Positions 16,529 through 24,001 of a stretch of DNA of 51,417 nucleotides are shown here, one piece after another. Each line of letters begins with the position of its first letter. Position 1 is the stretch's first letter. The notes under the pieces were generated by a model. It saw only the letters and a program-made list of their open reading frames with translations, was not told where the DNA came from and did no database searches. A program made the position numbers and the translations under genes. Where the stretch lies: positions 1 through 51,417 of the forward strand of contig CAMNQF010000023.1 in assembly GCA_946548895.1 (NCBI GenBank). The letters run 5' to 3'. The stretch comes from an uncultured bacterium. Its GTDB lineage: Bacteria; Bacillota; Clostridia; Oscillospirales; Oscillospiraceae.

Positions 16529-16626
16529 CCCCCGTGCCCAAAAACAGGGCACGGGGGAATCATTGCCTAAAATTCAGACACGGGACAGGCCCGTGCCTAA
16601 AAACTGGGCACAGACCTGTCCCGTGT
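16529..16626. repeat. REP-like palindromes between tetR-type and DUF308 genes
   Basis: Two stem-loops are adjacent. An 11-bp stem pairs 16529-16539 with 16547-16557. A longer cruciform pairs 16578-16589 with 16615-16626 (12 bp, perfect), and its inner part again reads CCGTGCCTAAAAACTGGGCA, very close to the first loop (CCGTGCCCAAAAACAGGGCA). The internally repeated unit resembles REP-type extragenic palindromes. It could end or attenuate transcription from tetR into the export genes. Confidence 0.6.
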
Positions 16627-16643
16627 TGGGATGCCCGCGGCAT

Positions 16644-17186
16644 TCAGCGGGCCAGCTGCTCCAGCCCGCTCTTTTGCAGGGCGCACACACGGCGGAAATA
16701 GCCGGCGATGTCGTCCTTCATGCCGCCGTTGAGCCAGTCGATCACCGAGCCGAAGCAGGCGCACTTGTGGAGGCGGATGAGGGCGTCCAGGTCCTGGGGG
16801 GCTATGGGCTTCCCGGCGAACTCCGCGGTTAAGTAGGTGGACACGATGTACTGGCAGGCGTCCATGAGGTGCCGCTCGAACACATCCCGGCTCAGGGAGT
16901 TGTAGATGTGGTAAATGGCCCGGCGGTTCTCCATCACCAGCTCCATCACCGCGTCGGCGCACTCCTCCACCGACGAGACGGTGGGGTGCTTCTGGATCAG
17001 GTTCTGCACCTGCTCCCCCACCATCTCCTCCACCAGGGCGGGCAGGTCCTCAAAGTGGTAGTAGAAGGAGTTGCGGTTGATGCCGCAGTCCTCCACAATG
17101 TCTTTCACGGTGATCTGGCTCAGGGGCCGCTGGTTGAGCAGCTTCAAAAAGGTCTCCTTGATGGCCCTGCGGGTAAAGCTGGCCAT
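16644..17186 (-). CDS. TetR/AcrR-family regulator
   Basis: A 180-aa protein with a TetR-type helix-turn-helix at about residues 8-55 (FLKLLNQRPLSQITVKDIVEDCGINRNSFYYHFEDLPALVEEM motif region) and a helical ligand-binding domain. A GGAGG ribosome site precedes ATG 17186. It lies only 31 nt after the kinase gene, so it may be read from galE-nahK, yet functionally it matches the DUF308-MMPL-coiled-coil genes that follow on the same strand. Control of the exporter is inferred. Confidence 0.85.
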   Translation of the reverse strand: MASFTRRAIKETFLKLLNQRPLSQITVKDIVEDCGINRNSFYYHFEDLPALVEEMVGEQVQNLIQKHPTVSSVEECADAVMELVMENRRAIYHIYNSLSRDVFERHLMDACQYIVSTYLTAEFAGKPIAPQDLDALIRLHKCACFGSVIDWLNGGMKDDIAGYFRRVCALQKSGLEQLAR

Positions 17187-17217
17187 GGCCGCGCCTCCAT
17201 TTGCTTTGATACTCCGA

Positions 17218-18324
17218 TCACTCCGCCCGCGCCAGATACTCCTCCGACACGGCGTTCAGCTCGCCCCAATGGGCCTCCATATCCGCCACCAGCTTGCACT
17301 GGGTGCGGGCCCGGTCCAGGTTCTGGCCGGGGCGGCTGATGTGGAAATAGGAGTCCCCCTCCAGGTGGTCGGTGAGGAACCGAATGCCGCACTCCAGCGT
17401 CATCAGCTTGGCCCCCCAGGGCAAATAGCGGACCTCCGCCCCGGTGAGGGCCTCCCCCGCCTCCCCCAGGAAAGCGGCGGCGTACACCCGGTACAGGTCC
17501 ACGTCCAGGCTGACCTTGGACAGGTCCCGCTCGTCTTCGGCGCTGTGGTTGGCACCGAAGCGGATGGAGTCGCCGAAGTCGTTGATGGACAGGCCGGGCA
17601 TCACCGTGTCCAGGTCGATGACGCACAGGGCCTCCCCCGTCTCCGCGTCCATGAGGACGTTGTTCAGCTTGGTGTCGTTGTGGGTCACCCGCAGGGGCAG
17701 CGCCCCCTCCCGCAGGGCGTTGAGCGCCATGGAGCAGTCCGCCTCCCGGGCCAGCATGAAGTCGATCTCCGCCCGGCAGTCTTTCGCCCGGCCCAGGGAG
17801 TCGGCGGCGATGGCCGCCTTCAGCTTGCGCAGGCGGTCCTCCGTGTCGTGGAAGCGGGGGATCGTCTCGTGGAGGGTGGCGGCGGGGTAGTCCCGCAGCA
17901 GCCGCTGGAACCGGCCGAAGGCCCGGCCGGAGGCGGCGAACAGCTGGGGGGTCTCCGCCGCCTGGTAGCATTCGGTGCCCTCCACAAAGTAGAACGCCCG
18001 CCACACGCCGCCAGCGCTGTCGGTGAAGCTGTGTCCGCCGTCCCGGGGGTGGACCACCGTCAGCGTCTCCCGGGCGGGGTCGCCCCCCTGGCGGGCGATC
18101 TCCCGGCCCAGGTACTCGGTGACGTTCACGATATTTTCCATCAGCTTGTCCGGCTCCTTGAAGGCGGCGGAGCTCACCCGCTGGAGGATGAAGCGCCGCT
18201 CCTCCCCCTCCACCAAAAAGGTGTCGTTGATGTGGCCCGCCCCGTAGCGGACGGCCCCGGTTACGTCTTTTCCGAACCCAAAGGCCGCCAGGGCCTCCCG
18301 CAGGGTCTGCTCTGCCTGTGCCAT
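17218..18324 (-). CDS. nahK: N-acetylhexosamine 1-kinase-like phosphotransferase
   Basis: A 368-aa kinase of the aminoglycoside phosphotransferase (APH) fold. The catalytic loop HNDTKLNNVL is near residue 211 and the metal-binding DLDTVMPG near 236. The N-terminal YGAGHINDTFLV and ILQRVSSAAFK segments match the nucleotide-binding lobe of NahK (LnpB). NahK phosphorylates GalNAc or GlcNAc released by GH112 at C1. The assignment rests on the motifs, the length close to known NahK and the galE and GH112 neighbours. A GGGAGG ribosome site precedes ATG 18324. It lies 42 nt after galE. Homoserine or choline kinase homologues are less likely alternatives. Confidence 0.82.
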   Translation of the reverse strand: MAQAEQTLREALAAFGFGKDVTGAVRYGAGHINDTFLVEGEERRFILQRVSSAAFKEPDKLMENIVNVTEYLGREIARQGGDPARETLTVVHPRDGGHSFTDSAGGVWRAFYFVEGTECYQAAETPQLFAASGRAFGRFQRLLRDYPAATLHETIPRFHDTEDRLRKLKAAIAADSLGRAKDCRAEIDFMLAREADCSMALNALREGALPLRVTHNDTKLNNVLMDAETGEALCVIDLDTVMPGLSINDFGDSIRFGANHSAEDERDLSKVSLDVDLYRVYAAAFLGEAGEALTGAEVRYLPWGAKLMTLECGIRFLTDHLEGDSYFHISRPGQNLDRARTQCKLVADMEAHWGELNAVSEEYLARAE

Positions 18325-18366
18325 ATGACTCTCCCTCCCGCCGGGCGCACCCGGCCTTGTCTATTT

Positions 18367-19386
18367 TCAGCCTTTATAGCCGTTGGGGTTCATGGACTGC
18401 CACTTGTAGGACGACGCGCACATCTCCTCGATGCCCAGCTCCGCCGTCCAGCCCAGCTCCTCCCGGGCCTTGGCGGGGTCGGCGTAGCACACGGCGATGT
18501 CGCCGGGGCGGCGGGCCTCAATGACATAGGGCAGGGTCTTGCCGCAGGCCTTCTCATAAGCGTGGAGCACATCCAGCACGCTGTAGCCCTTGCCGGTGCC
18601 CAGGTTGCACACGAACAGGCCGCACTTGGCGTCCAGCTTCTTCAGCGCCGCCACGTGGCCCTTTGCCAGGTCCACCACATGGATATAGTCCCGCACGCCG
18701 GTGCCGTCGGGGGTGGGGTAATCGTTCCCATAGACATGGAGCTTCTCCAGCTGGCCCACGGACACCTTGGCGATATAGGGCACCAGGTTGTTGGGGATGC
18801 CGTTGGGGTCCTCCCCCATGAGGCCGCTCTCGTGGGCGCCAATGGGGTTGAAGTAGCGCAGCAGGGCCACGTTCAGCTCGGGGTCGGCGGCGCAGATGTC
18901 GGACAGGATCCGCTCCTGGAACAGCTTGGAGGTGCCGTAGGGGTTGGTGGTGCCGCCAGTGGGGAAGTCCTCCCGGATGGGGACGGTGGCCGGGTCGCCG
19001 TACACCGTGGCGGAGGAGGAGAACACGAAGTTCTTCACCCCGTGGCGGCGCATGGCCTGGAGGAGGTACAGGGTGCTGATGAGGTTGTTGGAGTAGTACT
19101 CCAGGGGCTTGGACACGCTCTCCCCCACCGCCTTCAGCCCGGCAAAGTGGATGACCGCGCCGATGTCCGGGTGCTGGGCGAACAGGGCCTCCACCTCGTC
19201 CTCATGGCACAGCTCCGCCTCCACGAAGGGGACGGGCTTTCCGGTGATCTTCTCCACGCGGCGCAGGGCCTCCCGGCTGGAATTGACCAGGTTGTCCGCC
19301 ACCACGATCTCATAGCCCGCGTTGAGAAGCTCCACGCAGGTGTGGCTGCCGATATAGCCGGCGCCGCCGCAGACCAGAATAGACAT
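18367..19386 (-). CDS. galE: UDP-glucose/UDP-N-acetylglucosamine 4-epimerase
   Basis: A 339-aa extended SDR with NAD-binding GGAGYIGSH at residues 7-15, an SSSATVYG segment and the catalytic YGTSK (from NPYGTSK). It interconverts UDP-Glc and UDP-Gal, and in GNB/LNB pathways (LnpD) also the HexNAc forms. ATG 19386 (MSILVCGG) is chosen over upstream codons because of AAAAGGAG ahead of it and the fit to family length. A promoter with exact TATAAT (19454-19459) and a weak -35 lies upstream. It is the first gene of the galE-nahK unit. No uridylyltransferase gene is in the window. Confidence 0.95.
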   Translation of the reverse strand: MSILVCGGAGYIGSHTCVELLNAGYEIVVADNLVNSSREALRRVEKITGKPVPFVEAELCHEDEVEALFAQHPDIGAVIHFAGLKAVGESVSKPLEYYSNNLISTLYLLQAMRRHGVKNFVFSSSATVYGDPATVPIREDFPTGGTTNPYGTSKLFQERILSDICAADPELNVALLRYFNPIGAHESGLMGEDPNGIPNNLVPYIAKVSVGQLEKLHVYGNDYPTPDGTGVRDYIHVVDLAKGHVAALKKLDAKCGLFVCNLGTGKGYSVLDVLHAYEKACGKTLPYVIEARRPGDIAVCYADPAKAREELGWTAELGIEEMCASSYKWQSMNPNGYKG

Positions 19387-19453
19387 ATGGGCACGCTCCT
19401 TTTCATTGTTGATGTCTTGGGCGGGCGGACAGGGCCCCGCCGCCTTCATTTGT

Positions 19454-19482
19454 ATTATAACCGGGCCGGGGGAAAATGGGAA
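19454..19482 (-). promoter_or_regulatory. Probable promoter of galE
   Basis: On the minus strand TTCCCA (19477-19482), a 17-nt spacer and exact TATAAT (19454-19459). The -35 matches four of six, so activation by the adjacent AraC protein is plausible. Confidence 0.55.
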
Positions 19483-19501
19483 TAGAGAAATTGTCCATTT
19501 T

Positions 19502-20365
19502 TTATATAATATTTACGCCTTTTTCCGCCCGGCGCTGCCGGCGGTACTCCATGGGGCTCATACCCACCACCCGCCGGAAGCTCTGGGAGAAGTAGCTCAG
19601 GGAGGAAAAGCCCAGGATCTGGGCGATATGGGACAGGGAGTGGTCCGTCTCCCCCAGCAGGAAGCGGCTCTCCTGAATGCGCCGGGAGATCAGGTAGCTG
19701 ATGGGGGAGGTGTTGAACTCCCGCCGGAAGGTGTGGGACAGATAGTATTTGTTGATGTGGGCCAGCCCGGCCAGCTGGTCCAGGGTGAGGTTCTCTTTAA
19801 AGTGGCCGTCGATATACTGCCGGACCAGGTTGCACTCCCGGCTGGCCCCCGCGGCGGCCGGCGGCGCGTCGGACAGGGCGAAGTCGTCCCGGCGGCGCAG
19901 GCGCAGCAGGATGACCTCCAGCAGGTTCTGGCAGATCTGGTCGCACCCGGCCCGGGGCTCCCGGCTCTCCTGGATGAGGATGCGCAGGCAGCCGGAGATG
20001 GCGTCCTCCGCCGTCAGGTCCAGCAGGGCGTAGCCCCCGGCGTCGCCCACCGTCTCCAGCCCCTCCACCCCCAGCACCACATACTCCATGGGGCTGCCGT
20101 TCTGGCTGGTCTCGGTGTGGGGCACCCCGGCGTTCACCACCATCATGTCGCTGATCCCCACGGGGAACCGGTCCTGCCGGATGAGGAAATCCCCCCGCCC
20201 GCCGGTGATGAAAAACATCTCCGCGCAGGTGTGGGAGTGGAGCTGGGAGGTCCATTCCTGGCTGTAATGGGCATAGGTCACATAGCGCAGCCGGATCCGG
20301 CTGCGCTCCGCGGCCCCGGCGGGGCCGCGGGACTCCTCCGCTAAAATGTATTGATGGGTGCTCAC
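19502..20365 (-). CDS. AraC-family regulator of the GNB/LNB locus
   Basis: A 287-aa protein with a cupin-like sensor domain (HSHTCAEMFFITGG near residues 43-56) and a C-terminal AraC double helix-turn-helix (about 185-280). HTH motifs include LAGLAHINKYYLSHTFRREFNTSPISYL and ILGFSSLSYFSQSFRRVVGMSPMEYR regions. The start is GTG 20365 with GGAGGACGGGAG upstream. It sits between galE-nahK and the divergent transporter-GH112 operon, so it is the natural candidate regulator for both. Ligand and operators are not shown directly. Confidence 0.88.
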   Translation of the reverse strand: MSTHQYILAEESRGPAGAAERSRIRLRYVTYAHYSQEWTSQLHSHTCAEMFFITGGRGDFLIRQDRFPVGISDMMVVNAGVPHTETSQNGSPMEYVVLGVEGLETVGDAGGYALLDLTAEDAISGCLRILIQESREPRAGCDQICQNLLEVILLRLRRRDDFALSDAPPAAAGASRECNLVRQYIDGHFKENLTLDQLAGLAHINKYYLSHTFRREFNTSPISYLISRRIQESRFLLGETDHSLSHIAQILGFSSLSYFSQSFRRVVGMSPMEYRRQRRAEKGVNII

Positions 20366-20724
20366 AGTTCTCCCGTCCTCCTCCGCAATATCGCGAAAAA
20401 TGGGGTGCAGGGCCGCTTATTTTTATTATAGCGGTTTTTCTCCTCTTGTGCAACTGCTCTAAAAACTTTTTGCTTCTCTCCGCGCCTCCATTCACATTTG
20501 TGTCTTTTACCAAATCGTGGCGCCGAAAACTATATATAGTGACCAAAAGGTTCCGCACCCTTCCGCCGCTTTTCTGTCAAACTGTAAAATCGAGCAATAT
20601 TTATAAAAACAGAAGCAACAATCGAATTGTCAAGCCAGGTGGAAACCTTTACCCTAAACTTGTCAGGCGGGCAACATCCCGCCGCAGCCGTGCCACTACA
20701 TAATTTTGAAATGGAGGAACTGAA
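20366..20724. promoter_or_regulatory. 359-nt divergent control region of the GNB/LNB locus
   Basis: No gene is seen. On the minus strand TTGCAC (20448-20453), a 17-nt spacer and TATAAT (20425-20430) form the likely AraC-gene promoter. On the plus strand the best candidate is CTGTCA near 20574 with TATTTA 18 nt later. Other marks are the palindrome CTATATATAG (20529-20538) and a GCGGG/CCCGC hairpin about 35-50 nt before the binding-protein start codon. Confidence 0.5.
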
Positions 20725-22032
20725 ATGAAGAAGATTCTGAGCGCGCTCCTGGCCTCCGTCATGGTGCTGGCCATGCTGGCCGGGTGCAGCAACCAGCCCA
20801 GCGCATCCAGCAATCCCCCGGCGGAGAGCAATCCCCCCGCCGCGGCCTCCCAGCCCGCGGAGAACAACAACAACAACGAGTCCACCGGCGGCAAGACCAT
20901 CACCATGTGGTCCATGTGGTCCTCCGGCGAGCCCCAGGCCAACGTCATCTCCGCCGCCGCCGCCGCGTTTGAGGAGCAGACCGGCGTCAAGGTCAATATT
21001 GAGTTCAAGGGCCGCGACGTGAACAAGGTGCTGGCCGCCTCCCTGGAAGCCAATGAGAACATCGACATCATTGAGGACGACTACAAGCGCATCGGCACCG
21101 TCTACAACAAGTTCACCTATGACCTGACCGACATGGCCAAGGCCGCCAACTACGACAGCTTCAGCTACGCCTGCCTGAACAACCAGTCCATCAAGTGGGC
21201 CGGCTACCTGAACGCCATCGCCGAGCAGCCCCAGATCGGCGGCATCTTCTACGACAAGGACGCCTTTGCCAAGGCCGAAATCACCGCCGAGCCCAAAACC
21301 TGGTCCGAGTTCCTGGATGTCTGCCAGAAGCTGAAGGACGCGGGCGTCGCCCCCCTGGCTCAGGACAGCGCCTACTGCGACTTCGCGTTCTATCACACCC
21401 TGGTCCGCTACCTGGGCGAGGAGAAGATTGAGGAGCTGGATCTGAACGGCGGCTGGTCCGGCACCGCCGCCGAGCAGGCCGCCCAGGACATCATTGACCT
21501 GGTGAAGGCCGGCTACTTTGTGGACGGCGCCCCCGATGAGTTCCCCTCCAGCGAGAACAAGATCGGCTTCGGCCTGGCCGCCATGGTAATCTGCGCCGAC
21601 TATGTCACCGCCGAGGTGAACAACAACACCGGCACCCAGGTGAATTGGGGCCTGTTCAACTACCCCGCCGTGGACGGCGGCGCGGACAACGGCGCGGCCT
21701 ACATGGGCGCCAACTCCCTGGCCATCACCAGCTACAGCCAGAACCCCCAGGAGGCTTTTGACTTCATCATGTTCCTGACCACCGGCGAGTGGGGCCAGAA
21801 GCTGGCCGACGATGCCCACCAGATCCCCGCCGACAGCCGCAACACCGCCCCCGCCGACCTGACCGGCACCATCGAGACCCTCCAGGCCGCCGAGTCCCCC
21901 ATGACCTGGTGCGCGGGCCTGTCCGCCAACGCCGACATCAAGGACACCATCAAGTCCCTGTGCGTGGAGCTGTTCGAGGGCAAGTACGCCACCGGCGCCG
22001 ACTTCTGCGCCGCCCTGGACGCCCTGTATTGA
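20725..22032 (+). CDS. Sugar ABC transporter substrate-binding lipoprotein
   Basis: A 435-aa lipoprotein with signal MKKILSALLASVMVLAMLAGC and lipobox Cys21, then a Ser/Pro/Asn linker to about residue 50. A family-1 extracellular solute-binding domain follows, with KTITMWSMWSSGEPQ as first strand and EQTGVKVNIEFKGRD. GGAGG precedes ATG 20725. It is first in an operon with two permeases and GH112, so galacto-N-biose/lacto-N-biose or a related mucin or milk sugar is the likely ligand (inferred). A hairpin after its stop should raise its level over the permeases. Confidence 0.9.
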   Translation: MKKILSALLASVMVLAMLAGCSNQPSASSNPPAESNPPAAASQPAENNNNNESTGGKTITMWSMWSSGEPQANVISAAAAAFEEQTGVKVNIEFKGRDVNKVLAASLEANENIDIIEDDYKRIGTVYNKFTYDLTDMAKAANYDSFSYACLNNQSIKWAGYLNAIAEQPQIGGIFYDKDAFAKAEITAEPKTWSEFLDVCQKLKDAGVAPLAQDSAYCDFAFYHTLVRYLGEEKIEELDLNGGWSGTAAEQAAQDIIDLVKAGYFVDGAPDEFPSSENKIGFGLAAMVICADYVTAEVNNNTGTQVNWGLFNYPAVDGGADNGAAYMGANSLAITSYSQNPQEAFDFIMFLTTGEWGQKLADDAHQIPADSRNTAPADLTGTIETLQAAESPMTWCAGLSANADIKDTIKSLCVELFEGKYATGADFCAALDALY

Positions 22033-22055
22033 TCCTAGTGTAACCCCGTCGCGCT

Positions 22056-22085
22056 GGCAGGCGGCGCCCCACGGCGCCGCCTGCC
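22056..22085 (+). terminator. Hairpin between binding protein and permease genes
   Basis: A perfect 13-bp GC-rich stem (22056-22068 with 22073-22085, loop CCAC) followed by TTTTA sits in the 87-nt gap. It may act as a partial terminator or 3' stabiliser that makes the binding protein more abundant than the permeases. Confidence 0.7.
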
Positions 22086-22119
22086 TTTTATACCCGGACC
22101 AGAAAGGAGAGAGCAACGT

Positions 22120-23013
22120 ATGCGGAAAAACAAGGCGATGATCTTTTGGTTCTGCCTGCCGGCCCTGCTGTCCCTGGTGATCATGTTCGTCTACCCGGTG
22201 TGCCGCACGGTGGTCATGAGCTTCTTCCAGGTGGAGAGCGTCACCGCCACCACGGCGGACTGGAGCTTCTACGGGCTGGGCAACTACTTCAAGATCTTCG
22301 GCAGCGCCAGCTTCATGACCTCCATGCGCAATATGCTGCTGATTTGGATCGTGGGCGGCGTTTTCACCCTGCTGCTGGCTATGCTGATGGCGGTGGTGGT
22401 CACCAGCGGCATCCGGGGCAAGAAGTTCTTCCGGGCCGCCATCTATATGCCCAACATCATCAGCGCCGTGGCACTGGCCACCATGTGGATCCAGTACATC
22501 TTCCAGTACGATTACGGCCTGCTCAATACCATCGTCCAACTCTTCGGCGGCGATAAGGTCAAGTGGCTGGGCACCGACCTGAAGTTCTGGGCTATGACCG
22601 GCTCCTTCATCTTCGGCAGCGTGGGCTACTATATGCTCATCTACATCAGCGGCATCGAGGGCATCCCCCAGGACCTGTACGAGGCCGCCACCATCGACGG
22701 CGCGGGCAAGGGCCGCCAGTTCTTCGACATCACCCTGCCCCTGCTGAAAGGGGTCATCAAGACCTCCATCACCTTCTGGAGCATCAACACCACCACCTTC
22801 TTCCTGTGGACCAAGATGTTCTCCCCCATCGACACCGAGTCGTCCACCATTGTGCCGGTGATCTACCTGTACGACATGGTGTTCGGCGGAAAGGGCATCA
22901 CACAGCGGGACGCCGGGGCCGGCGCCGCGGTGGGCGTGGTGCTGACGCTGATTATCATCGCGGTGTACCTGATTACGGAGCGGCTCTTCAAGGGCAGCGA
23001 CCTGGAATACTGA
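22120..23013 (+). CDS. Sugar ABC transporter permease, MalF/UgpA type
   Basis: A 297-aa inner-membrane permease with six TM helices and the cytoplasmic EAA loop (YEAATIDGAGKGRQFFDITLPLL, about residues 187-209) that contacts the ATPase. AAAGGAGAG precedes ATG 22120. It pairs with the downstream permease. No ATPase gene is in the operon, so a shared MsmK/UgpC-type ATPase encoded elsewhere is expected, as in many Firmicute oligosaccharide transporters. Confidence 0.92.
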   Translation: MRKNKAMIFWFCLPALLSLVIMFVYPVCRTVVMSFFQVESVTATTADWSFYGLGNYFKIFGSASFMTSMRNMLLIWIVGGVFTLLLAMLMAVVVTSGIRGKKFFRAAIYMPNIISAVALATMWIQYIFQYDYGLLNTIVQLFGGDKVKWLGTDLKFWAMTGSFIFGSVGYYMLIYISGIEGIPQDLYEAATIDGAGKGRQFFDITLPLLKGVIKTSITFWSINTTTFFLWTKMFSPIDTESSTIVPVIYLYDMVFGGKGITQRDAGAGAAVGVVLTLIIIAVYLITERLFKGSDLEY

Positions 23014-23029
23014 GGAAGGGGGAAGCGGC

Positions 23030-23875
23030 ATGAAAAAAATCAACTGGAAAAAAGAAGCGCGGCTTTTGCCCGGCTATCTCATCGTGGGCGTCTGGGTGCT
23101 GTTCACGGCGGTGATGCTGTTCTGGATTCTGGGCGCCAGCCTGTCCACCTCCCGGGAGATCTACTCCGGGCAGATTTTCAAGTTTGAGAGCGGCTTCCAC
23201 TGGTCCAACTATGCCGACGCCTGGAACGTCCAGAACGTGTCCGTGTTCTTCGGCAACTCCCTGCTCTACTCCGTCATCTCCTGCGTGGGGGTGCTGGCCA
23301 TCGCCGCCCCCGCCGCCTACGTCCTCTCCCGCTGGGAGTTCGTGGGGGGCAAGGCCCTGCGCATCGGCCTGGTCATCGCCATGAGCGTGCCCGTCATCAT
23401 GGTCATCATGCCCATCTACTCCCTGTCCGTCCAGTGGGGCATCAAGGGCCGGGTGCTGCTGGTGATCCTGTACATTATGCTCCGGGTGCCGTATACCACC
23501 ATTTACCTGCTGGACTTCTTCTCCACCCTGTCCCGCACCTATGAGGAGGCGGCCTACCTGGACGGATGCAGCGGCCCCAACACCTTCCTGAAGATCATGC
23601 TGCCCCTGGTGCAGCCCGCCATCATCACGGTGACGATTTTCAACTTCATGTCCGTGTGGAACGAGTTCTTCATGGCGTTGATCTTCACCTCCAGCGAGTC
23701 CATGGCGCCTGTGGGCGTGGGCCTGCTGAACATCATCAACTCCATGAAGTACACCGGCAACGTGGGCGGTATGTTCGCGGCGGTCATCATCGTGTTCCTG
23801 CCCACCTTCCTGCTGTACATCTTCATGTCCGAAAAGATCATCGCCGGCGTCACCGGCGGCGGCGTCAAAGGCTAG
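23030..23875 (+). CDS. Sugar ABC transporter permease, MalG/UgpE type
   Basis: A 281-aa permease with six TM helices and the EAA loop EEAAYLDGCSGPNTFLKIMLPL (about residues 182-203). It starts 16 nt after the partner permease, with GGAAGGGGG before ATG 23030. It forms the second half of the sugar channel. Its stop codon abuts a hairpin repeat (23875-23902). Confidence 0.92.
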   Translation: MKKINWKKEARLLPGYLIVGVWVLFTAVMLFWILGASLSTSREIYSGQIFKFESGFHWSNYADAWNVQNVSVFFGNSLLYSVISCVGVLAIAAPAAYVLSRWEFVGGKALRIGLVIAMSVPVIMVIMPIYSLSVQWGIKGRVLLVILYIMLRVPYTTIYLLDFFSTLSRTYEEAAYLDGCSGPNTFLKIMLPLVQPAIITVTIFNFMSVWNEFFMALIFTSSESMAPVGVGLLNIINSMKYTGNVGGMFAAVIIVFLPTFLLYIFMSEKIIAGVTGGGVKG

Positions 23876-23917
23876 TTCCTTTTTCTCAGGAGAAAAAGGA
23901 ACCAAAAAGAGCTTGAG
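23875..23917 (+). repeat. Hairpin repeat ending in CAAAAAGAGCTTGAG
   Basis: A 13-bp stem (23875-23887 with 23890-23902) begins on the last base of the permease stop codon and is followed by CAAAAAGAGCTTGAG. A related hairpin followed by CAAAAAGAACTTGAG lies on the other strand at about 47130-47174, also starting at a stop codon. This suggests a dispersed 3'-end repeat. Confidence 0.55.
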
Positions 23918-23953
23918 GCCGCTGACGGACCGGTGCGGCATTATCCTGCAAGC

Positions 23954-23975
23954 CTCCGCCCGGCAACGGGCGGAG
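23954..23975 (+). promoter_or_regulatory. Hairpin in the leader of the GH112 gene
   Basis: CTCCGCCCG (23954-23962) pairs with CGGGCGGAG (23967-23975) around GCAA. It includes the GGAG that would serve an alternative start at 23981. The hairpin therefore favours the start at 24002 or could modulate translation. Confidence 0.5.
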
Positions 23976-24001
23976 ACGGTATGAGAGGGGAACTCTTTAC
24001 G

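Noticed and set aside
20530-23043. An 837-codon open frame antisense to the sugar transporter genes.
   Set aside because: High GC keeps the opposite frame free of stops; composition is Gly/Val/His rich with no domain, while the sense frames encode clear transporter proteins.
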